Shown: one piece after another, positions 57,201-64,000 of the stretch
Position numbering within the stretch: the first letter of the stretch is position 1
How the letters are laid out: each line of letters opens with the position of its first letter
NCBI GenBank assembly: GCA_963804865.1
Contig: CAWDSH010000001.1
Location: forward strand, 1,612,001-1,676,000
Direction of reading: 5' to 3'
DNA from: CAVVEQ01 sp963804865
GTDB lineage: Bacteria; Chloroflexota; Anaerolineae; Anaerolineales; Anaerolineaceae
Length of the DNA stretch: 64,000 nt
Program-made: the position numbers and the translations under genes
Notes under the pieces: generated by a model
The model's database searches: none
Seen by the model: the letters and a program-made list of their open reading frames with translations, nothing else
Told to the model about the DNA's origin: nothing

Positions 57201-60200
57201 TGGGTGTTGGTGACGTTACCCGCCACGTTCAGTACCACGGCCTGGTACTCGATGACGATCGTTTCAGGCGTGGCATTCACCCGGTTGGCGTTGGTGATGG
57301 TACCCAGGTTGTAAGTAACCACCTGCCCACCAGCCCCAACGGTCGGATTGACAGGATCGTTGCAGGCATCCGCGAACCCGCCGGGCAGGGTGGTACTCAA
57401 CCCGGCAGAGGACCGTGATGCTCTGGCATTGGACGAAAGCCAGCCCGGCGTCCAGGGTATCGGTCAGGACCGCGTTGCTGGTTACGCCCTCCGGGATGGT
57501 CAGGGTGACGCGATAATCCACCAGCTCACCGATGACCACCTGGGGATCGGTGTTGTTGACATGGTCGATCTCGCTGCCCACCAATTCCTTGAGCGCGGCG
57601 GGTGTGGCAATGGTCACGGTCGCGGGATCGGTCAGGTCGGTGACGGTGTGATCGTCGCCGCCGTTGGTGCCCGCGTAGTTGAACAGGGTGGCGGTATTGG
57701 TCAGCACTTGCAGGGGCTCGTCGGTCGCATCCAGGGTGACCAGGTAGGAGATGATGGCGATGTTATGCCCGTCGGTCGGGTCAAACGCATCGATGGCACC
57801 CAGGTCTGGGGAAGGCGTGGGACCCGGATCGACCAGCTCGATGCCGGAGCCAAAGAGACCACCGCCAAGATCAATAGTATTGATCGTCAATCCTGCGCCA
57901 TCCGTGACGCACAGGCTGCCCGGCACGAAGGTCATGCCCAACGGCAGGTTATCCTGCACGCGGACATCGAAGGCGCCGTTCAAACCGGAGCCGGTGTTCT
58001 CGATCACGATGGCCAGCGCAACGGTATCCCCGGCATCCACGGCGGAGAGGTTGCTATCCAGGGAAGCACCCAGGTTGGTTGAATTCACCGTCCCAGACAT
58101 GCGCGTTGCACAGGCACCGGTGGTAAACGTCACGCCAGCGGGCACGGGTGGAGCGGGGGCGAATACGCCAGCCGGGTTGTTGGTGGCAACCACGCCCTTG
58201 CGCATCGCCAGAACCGGCTCGGTCAGCTGGATCTGGATGATGGCATCCGCGTCCGATTGCCCGCTGTTGGTGGAGCCTTCATGCGCGCGCGCCTGGTTGG
58301 TCAGGTAGAGGCCATCCGCGAAGGGATCGGATCGCACGGTCACCGAGAAAAGCAGGTCAACCACCTGTCCCAGGTTGGCAGGGTCATCAAAATCGCCGTA
58401 ATAGACCGTGAGGCTGTTCTGCGACCCATCCGTGGTCAAGCGTGGGATCAAAGGGGGTGGCGGATGCCTGGATATAGTTGTAAAAGCTGTCCGCAGGACC
58501 AAATTTCAGCGTCCCGGCTGGCGGCGCGGCGGCGCTCACCGTGTAATCAAAGGTGGTCACCTCCGTCGAGCGAAAGACGGGCGCGGGCAGGTAATCGACG
58601 AAATCCAGGTCTTCCACGTCCGCTGTGGGCAGGGTGTAGCGCAGGCGGTAGGTGACCACGTCTCCCGGGGCAATCCGCACCGGGGATGGGAAGCTGGTGC
58701 TGCCGTTGATGGCGTAAATGGACTTGTTGAGCACCCCGCGCGGGATCTCCAGGCTGGCGCCGCTATCATCCGCTTCGGATAAACCGGTCAGCGAGAGATC
58801 AGCGACCCGCAGGAGATCACCGGATATGGACGGAACTAAATTGCCCAGGATATCGCCCTGGTCAACCGAGGGGTCATTGGGCAGGTAATCATCGCTGAAT
58901 TCATCCTGGACGATGGTACGGAAGGTGATCGTCCCGGTGGTGGGACCGTCATCGGAGGTGGAGCAATCCGTGTTGCCTGGCGCGCGGTTGGCGCCGCCCG
59001 CCTGCATGGGAATGCAGCCGCCCACCATCCACATGGGCAGGGAATTGGTGACCAGCTCATCGGAGATGCGGAAGATGATCTCGGTGGTGCCGTCGATGGG
59101 CGGGACCTGCGGGGTACCACCGGTGTAGTGATCGATGATATCGTAATTGGCGCTGTCCATGGCGGTCACCGGCAGGCTGAACTGGTTGCCGTTGATCGTT
59201 AGGCGCGGCGCGTAGGTCTCATCCACGCGCTGACCATCCGAGAGGATATCCCGCAGGACAAGGTCCTGGAAGGCAAAATAATCCGAGATCTGGAATTCCA
59301 GGGTGTAAACCAGCACGTCCTCCGGCGAAAGCCCCGGCGCGGTGTTGTCCACCAGGATGCCGCCGCTCTTCTGGATGGCGATGGATTTATCGGTGAGGGT
59401 ATGATCGTTATTGGTGACATCGCTGACCGCCGGTGTGACCGGGTCACCCGGGTCGAGCGGATCCCAGGAACCGGATGCAGCCGCGTCATCGATCGAGGGA
59501 ACGTCATCGCCTGAATCAGCGTTGATCACCGCTGCGCTATTGGCATCGTTGAGCGGGATGAAATAGCTGAAGGTGATGGAAGCATCGTTGGCGCCGGCGG
59601 TACCTGTTACCGTTGCCCAGCAAACCTCGAGATCGTTATCGGGCGGATTCTGGGCTGCTCCCAGGACCGGTTCCGCGGTTGCCACACCGCCGCCCGGCGT
59701 GCTCGAATCCAGCTGCAGGTACTGCATGTTGTTGGGCAGCAGGTCGCTGATGCAGAAACCGTTGATGGGTTGACCATCGGCGATATCGACCGTGATGGTG
59801 TACTGGCGGGGATAATTCGGACCGGTGGCGGTTTCATCTTCCGGGCCGATATATTCCTTCGCCAGGGAGAATAAGGTTGGAGTGATCGCCGCGCTATCCA
59901 ATGCGCCGATGCGCGAAGGATCGGTGGCGTAATCGTTGATCGGGGTGCGGCCATAAATGAAACCAGCATTGGCTTGCACCGTGAGCGGAGCAGCCAGATC
60001 CGCGAAATTACTCAGATTGGCAACGATGGTAATGGGCGCAGGCGGCTGCTGGGGGAAGAACGAGCCGAAAGGCAGCATCAGGGAAACCAGCTGGTCGCCG
60101 ATGGTGCCGCAAACCTGGACTGGCGCACCGGTATTATCGATCGCCCAGGGATGATCCACGCAGCCGGTGGGAGCCGGGAAGATCTGCACCACGGGCGCGT

Positions 60201-60561
60201 CCGGCAGGGCTGCGCCCAGGTAGGAAGCGGATTGAAAGGTGAGGCCGTCGCTGCCATCCGTCCCGATGGCAGGCAGGATGACATCGATATAGGGACCGTA
60301 GCCGGGCTCATCACCGTTATTATCGAAAGTGACGGTAAATGTGACCTGCGAGCCGATCAAGGCTTCCGCGGGCAAACCAATGATGACTTCTTCGGTTGGA
60401 AGAAAGCGCGGTTGGGCGGATACATTCCCGGGGAGGTTGGACAGGAAGATACTTAGAAGCCAAAGAAAGGTAAAAAATAAACGACCGGCGTCAAACCAAA
60501 AACGTTTGACCAGTCGTTTACACGATTGGCTTCTCTTCTCCTCCCTCCCCAGCAACGGCAT
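50386..60561 (-). CDS. Giant DUF11-repeat surface protein with C-terminal LPATG and sortase domain (multiple frameshifts)
   Basis: Read through, about 3,390 residues. Segments in order: 60561-58387, 58502-57264, 57400-56861, a piece from ~56885 to 55822, 55876-53603 (with two compensating shifts near 54460 and 54315), 53754-51820, 51872-51579, 51823-51008 and 51228-50386. At each join the repeat pattern continues without loss, so it was one gene. The body is a long series of DUF11-type Ig-like units: '[VI]-x-Y-x-[LV]-x-[VL]', 'D-x-LP-x-G-[LT]-x-[YF]-[VL]', 'NTA-x-[VL]'. ATG 60561 follows GGTGGAGG. A stalk-like cell-surface or sheath protein is inferred. As with lysS, I think most breaks are sequence errors, but not all can be checked. 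Confidence 0.75.
58387..60561 (-). CDS. N-terminal segment of the giant DUF11 protein
   Basis: 724 residues in one frame. A basic start (residues 1-20) and a hydrophobic helix (~26-47, 'FFTFLWLLSIFLSNLPGNVSA') form a long signal peptide cleaved near 'VSAQ'. The mature part begins with 'LIGSQVTFTVTFDNNGDEPGYGPYIDV' and contains the first isopeptide/DUF11-like domains with 'YTLEFQISDYFAFQDLVLRD'. A one-base shift near 58440 ends this frame inside 'DPTL', after which the sequence resumes as 'TTDGSQNSLTVYYGDFDD' in the next segment. Confidence 0.75.
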   Translation of the reverse strand: MPLLGREEKRSQSCKRLVKRFWFDAGRLFFTFLWLLSIFLSNLPGNVSAQPRFLPTEEVIIGLPAEALIGSQVTFTVTFDNNGDEPGYGPYIDVILPAIGTDGSDGLTFQSASYLGAALPDAPVVQIFPAPTGCVDHPWAIDNTGAPVQVCGTIGDQLVSLMLPFGSFFPQQPPAPITIVANLSNFADLAAPLTVQANAGFIYGRTPINDYATDPSRIGALDSAAITPTLFSLAKEYIGPEDETATGPNYPRQYTITVDIADGQPINGFCISDLLPNNMQYLQLDSSTPGGGVATAEPVLGAAQNPPDNDLEVCWATVTGTAGANDASITFSYFIPLNDANSAAVINADSGDDVPSIDDAAASGSWDPLDPGDPVTPAVSDVTNNDHTLTDKSIAIQKSGGILVDNTAPGLSPEDVLVYTLEFQISDYFAFQDLVLRDILSDGQRVDETYAPRLTINGNQFSLPVTAMDSANYDIIDHYTGGTPQVPPIDGTTEIIFRISDELVTNSLPMWMVGGCIPMQAGGANRAPGNTDCSTSDDGPTTGTITFRTIVQDEFSDDYLPNDPSVDQGDILGNLVPSISGDLLRVADLSLTGLSEADDSGASLEIPRGVLNKSIYAINGSTSFPSPVRIAPGDVVTYRLRYTLPTADVEDLDFVDYLPAPVFRSTEVTTFDYTVSAAAPPAGTLKFGPADSFYNYIQASATPFDPTLDHGWVAEQPHGLLRRF

Positions 60562-60661
60562 AATGCCTCCACCCTGCGGAAAAAATGAATGATTAGCAGT
60601 TAAAAACCATATCAGACCTCTTGTCGAAGTCTAACATTAATTATACATTAAGAACTCGCGC

Positions 60662-63600
60662 TCAACCGACACGCAGGTGTTCGATGCGTACGTGATCCTC
60701 GCCGACGATGCGCGCCAGGCGTTTTTGTAATTCCTCGCCCGCCCCGGTGGTGTCGTTGGGGAATTCAAGCATGTACTGGTGACCTTCTTCATAAACAAGC
60801 AGTGAGAAACGATCCCGGCCCGGGCATGAACGCAAAACACCCAGCACGCGCTGCAACCGGCGCACGTCCTGGTTCTTCTCCCCGCTGGCATGGATCAACA
60901 CGGTGATCATTTGCTGGGCAGATGGCTCGACTGCATCGAACCTTTCACCCTGGGGGGGAACCAAAAAAGTAAATGAGGATGATATTTCAGGGGCAGGCGT
61001 GCTTACCACCTCGAGCACGGCTTTACCCATCTCCAATACATGCTCTTCAACTGTAAGAACCGCAACGCTATCCTGGCTCTCCGCTGCCACGGGCTGTTTT
61101 ATCATGGTCATAACCGGGGGCTGCTGTTCCATCCGGGGTGAGTCAGGTAAGTAATCATCCTCTTCGGGCGGGGTCGGAAAATCATCGTCGCCAAATCCCG
61201 CGGGTGCAGGATTGGAAACCGGCGGCGCTGACGTTCGATCGACGCACGGCGCGGGTTGGTCATTTTTCAATGCTGCTGGCGCAGAGCCTTTTTCAGGAAC
61301 AGGGGAATCCACCGGCTGCACGGGGATGAGCTTATCCACCAGGATCTTGGGATCGCCATTTTGAGCGTCCACGCGCCCCTCGGCGCTGAGCACCGCATCC
61401 ATCTGGAGGATGCGATTGAATGAGTCCCAGGTCTTCGGGAAAAGCACCAACTCGATATTACCCTGCAGATCTTCCAGGGTGACGAATCCCATGGGTTTGC
61501 CTTCCTTGGTACGGATGCTTCGGATGCGGGTCACAAGCCCGGCAACGGTCACCTTCTCTTTATTCGCAGCTTCACCCAGCTGCCCGGCAAAATGAGTGAC
61601 GTGCTGTTTGAGGACCGGCAGATAAGGCGTCAGGGGATGATCAGAAACATATAATCCCAGCAGCTCTTTTTCCCAGGCAAGCTGCTCACGGCAATCCAGA
61701 TCGGAGCTGGGAGGAAGGACAATACTTTCCTCGATGCCCTCCGCGGCGCCAAAGATGGTCAGCTGACCGGTCTGCGCGGCGCGGAAATGCGAGCCGCTGA
61801 TGGCAATGATCTGATCGAGCGCTTCCAGCATCGCCTTGCGACCGCCGAAAGTATCCAAGGCGCCAACCCGAACCAGGCATTCCAGTGAACGCCTGCCCAT
61901 TGAGTGTAAGTCCACACGGCGGGCAAAATCATTCAGATCCTTGAAACCGCCTTTTTCCCGCGCCTTGATGATGAGGTTCACTGGTTCGTGTCCCACATTC
62001 TTGATCGCACCCAGGCCAAAGCGAATGGCAGGTTTCCCACCCTCGCGATCCTCGATGGTGAAATCCCAGCCGCTGGTGCGCACGTCCGGCGGCAGAACGT
62101 TAATGCCCATGCTGCGGCTGTCCGCCACGTACCAGGCGACCTTATCCATCTCGTCCTTGGATGCCGATAACAGCGCGGTCATGTATTCCACGGTGTAATG
62201 GCATTTCAGGTAGGCCGTCTGCACGGCGATCAGGCCGTAATCAGCGGCATGGCTTTTATTGAAACCATAGCGCGCGAAATTTTCCCATTCGTTGAATATT
62301 GATTCAGCCTTGCTCTCCTCGATCGCCTGAGCCTTGCAGCCGGTGATGAACTTCTTGCGGTGTTTTGCCAGGGCTTCCGCGTTCTTTTTCGATATTGCCT
62401 TGCGCAGCTCATCCGCTTCGGAAGGAGTAAAACCACCCAACTCCATGGCAGCGAACATCAGCTGCTCCTGGTATATGGGGATGCCGTACGTTTCTTTGAA
62501 AATACTCTCGAGCAGCGGGTGCTGGTAACTGACCGGTTCTTCGCCGTGCATGCGCAGGATGTACTTGGGGATGAACTCCATGGGACCCGGGCGGAAGAGC
62601 GCCACCATGGCGATGATGTGAGCCAGACTTTTCGGTTTCATCTGCACCAGGTAGCGGGTCATGCCCGTGCCTTCCAGCTGGAAGACACCGGCGGTATGAC
62701 CGCGCCCAAGGAAATCAAAGGTTTCTGCATCCTCCAGGGGAATGTTATGCAGGTGATAATCCACGCTGTGCCTCTCTTTGATCAGACGGCAGGCGCGTTC
62801 CATGACGGTCAGCGTTGACAGCCCAAGGAAATCCACCTTGAGCAGTCCCATGGCTTCCACGATGGACATTTCGAACTGGATGACCGTTTTAACCGGGTTA
62901 TCCTCGGAAGTGTTGGTCGGGCGGTGCAGCGGGGCATAGTCAATGATGGGTTGATCGGTGATCACCACCCCGGCAGCGTGCGTGCCGGCGTTGCGCACCA
63001 CACCCTCCATCTGGGAGGCGGTATCCAGCAGATCGCGTAAATATTCCTGGTCGTTGTAGACCTGTTTGAGCTCCGGAACTTGCTCGATGGCTTCAACCAA
63101 TGTGACCGGTTTCCCGGGGATATTGGGCACCATCTTGGTCACCCGGTCCACCTCGGAAAGCGGGATATCCATCACCCGCCCCACATCGCGGATGGCCGCG
63201 CGCGCGCCGAGGGTTCCAAAAGTAATGATCTGGGCAACGTGGTCATCACCGTATTTTTCGGCGCAGTATTTCAGCACTTCCGAGCGCCGGTCATCCTGAA
63301 AATCCAGGTCGATATCCGGCATGGAGATGCGTCCCGGGTTTAAGAAGCGTTCGAAGATCAATCCCTGCTCCATGGGCTCAACCAGGGTGATATCCAGGGT
63401 GTATGCCACCATCGAACCGGCTGCCGAACCCCGCGTGTTGTACCAGATACCCTGCTCCCGGGCGTAACGGCAAAGATCCCAAACGATGAGGAAATAGGCA
63501 GCAAAGCCCATATCATTGATGAGCTTCAGTTCATGCTCAAGCCGTTCGCGATATTTTGGATCACCGGTATTATCGCCATATAACCGGTCAAATCCCTTTT

Positions 63601-64000
63601 CACAAAGATCGCGAAGATAAGTCTCCGTCGTGCAGCCTTCGGGTACCGTGAAAAGTGGGAGGTGATAGCCCTTGGAGATAAGATCAACATTGCAGCGTTC
63701 AGCGATCATCAATGTATTGCTGAGCGCTTCAGGGACCTCGGCGAAAAGTGACTGCATTTCCTGCGGTGAGCGCAGATAATAGGTGTCGTCCGACATGCGC
63801 ATGCGGTCCGGGTCACTAAGCAACGCGCCGGTCTGTATGGCGAGCATGATATCCTGCAGGCGGGCATCGGATTGCTCAATGTAATGCACGTCGTTCGTGG
63901 CCACAAAACGGGCATTGTAATGCGGCTGCAGCTCGTGCAGCACCTTGTTCAATTGGTGCAGCTCGGGAATGTTGTGGTGCTGCAGCTCGAAGAAATAGCG
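60662..64000 (-). CDS. dnaE: DNA polymerase III alpha subunit (5' end outside the window)
   Basis: Open at base 64000, where the frame reads '...FFELQHHNIPELHQLN', the end of the PHP domain. Inside the window: the palm with catalytic 'MPDIDLDFQDD', 'GTHAAGVVI' and 'YQEQLMFAAMELGGFTPSEADELR' in the fingers, a helix-hairpin-helix region, and an OB fold ('VTVAGLVTRIRSIRTKEGKPMGF'). A disordered Pro-rich linker of ~110 residues and a small C-terminal domain ('ITVLIHASGEKNQDVRRLQRVL') end at 60662. It is the replicative polymerase subunit. No frameshift in 3.3 kb. Confidence 0.95.
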   Translation of the reverse strand, partial: RYFFELQHHNIPELHQLNKVLHELQPHYNARFVATNDVHYIEQSDARLQDIMLAIQTGALLSDPDRMRMSDDTYYLRSPQEMQSLFAEVPEALSNTLMIAERCNVDLISKGYHLPLFTVPEGCTTETYLRDLCEKGFDRLYGDNTGDPKYRERLEHELKLINDMGFAAYFLIVWDLCRYAREQGIWYNTRGSAAGSMVAYTLDITLVEPMEQGLIFERFLNPGRISMPDIDLDFQDDRRSEVLKYCAEKYGDDHVAQIITFGTLGARAAIRDVGRVMDIPLSEVDRVTKMVPNIPGKPVTLVEAIEQVPELKQVYNDQEYLRDLLDTASQMEGVVRNAGTHAAGVVITDQPIIDYAPLHRPTNTSEDNPVKTVIQFEMSIVEAMGLLKVDFLGLSTLTVMERACRLIKERHSVDYHLHNIPLEDAETFDFLGRGHTAGVFQLEGTGMTRYLVQMKPKSLAHIIAMVALFRPGPMEFIPKYILRMHGEEPVSYQHPLLESIFKETYGIPIYQEQLMFAAMELGGFTPSEADELRKAISKKNAEALAKHRKKFITGCKAQAIEESKAESIFNEWENFARYGFNKSHAADYGLIAVQTAYLKCHYTVEYMTALLSASKDEMDKVAWYVADSRSMGINVLPPDVRTSGWDFTIEDREGGKPAIRFGLGAIKNVGHEPVNLIIKAREKGGFKDLNDFARRVDLHSMGRRSLECLVRVGALDTFGGRKAMLEALDQIIAISGSHFRAAQTGQLTIFGAAEGIEESIVLPPSSDLDCREQLAWEKELLGLYVSDHPLTPYLPVLKQHVTHFAGQLGEAANKEKVTVAGLVTRIRSIRTKEGKPMGFVTLEDLQGNIELVLFPKTWDSFNRILQMDAVLSAEGRVDAQNGDPKILVDKLIPVQPVDSPVPEKGSAPAALKNDQPAPCVDRTSAPPVSNPAPAGFGDDDFPTPPEEDDYLPDSPRMEQQPPVMTMIKQPVAAESQDSVAVLTVEEHVLEMGKAVLEVVSTPAPEISSSFTFLVPPQGERFDAVEPSAQQMITVLIHASGEKNQDVRRLQRVLGVLRSCPGRDRFSLLVYEEGHQYMLEFPNDTTGAGEELQKRLARIVGEDHVRIEHLRVG

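Noticed and set aside
1..64000. CRISPR array, insertion sequence or prophage
   Set aside because: No regularly spaced repeats, transposase, integrase or phage structural genes were seen.

Overview
The window looks like a piece of a free-living anaerobic, Gram-positive-like or monoderm bacterium, most likely a member of the Anaerolineae (phylum Chloroflexota). This is an inference from gene content and arrangement: a ferredoxin-dependent 2-oxoacid oxidoreductase operon, very large DUF11-repeat and beta-helix surface proteins, a sortase fused to a surface protein, GH94 glycoside phosphorylases, and a eukaryote-like ubiquitin-type operon. No rRNA gene is present to confirm it. Many long, conserved genes, including the essential lysS, carry single-base shifts, mostly at short homopolymer runs. 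I read most frameshifts as consensus errors of the assembly rather than true gene decay, and I give such genes as single spans.

Layout. 1-5638 (minus): two tandem paralogous secreted beta-helix proteins, the first cut by the window edge, the second broken by about nine frameshifts. 5639-6152: palindromic dispersed repeats. 6153-12273: housekeeping and small genes (DegV, a GerMN-like lipoprotein, an acidic uncharacterised protein, a DUF922 protease-like protein, tRNA-Lys, YjbQ, a CBS-ACT protein, a YdjM-like membrane protein). 12421-29100: a sugar-utilisation locus with a LacI regulator and its operators, a CUT1 ABC importer, cellobiose phosphorylase, two GH3 enzymes, xylose isomerase, xylulokinase, and a convergent second GH94 phosphorylase. 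Together these would import cello- and xylo-oligosaccharides, split them by phosphorolysis or hydrolysis, and pass xylose to xylulose 5-phosphate. 29210-33756: branched-chain aminotransferase, a membrane sulfatase-like protein and a beta-helix/SH3 lipoprotein.

33817-40262 (minus) is the most interesting part: a tightly packed seven-gene operon encoding an E1-like enzyme fused to a GntR DNA-binding domain, a membrane-anchored RING-type protein, a ubiquitin-like domain fused to an E2, a free ubiquitin-like protein ending in glycine, a JAMM isopeptidase, an FHA membrane protein and a VWA membrane protein. It has a clear sigma-70 promoter with a GTATAC-type inverted repeat abutting the -10 box, so the E1 fusion probably represses its own operon. 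The divergent GGDEF gene has the same GTATAC word in its -10 region.

42196-45748: a ferredoxin:2-oxoacid oxidoreductase operon, then greA with a structured leader. 45789-48538: a dispersed repeat, a membrane LuxR/NBR1-Ig protein, an ion-channel remnant and two small membrane proteins. 48772-50290: lysS. 50386-60561 (minus): a giant DUF11-repeat protein that ends in an LPATG motif and a complete sortase domain. 60662-64000 (minus): most of dnaE, open at the right edge.
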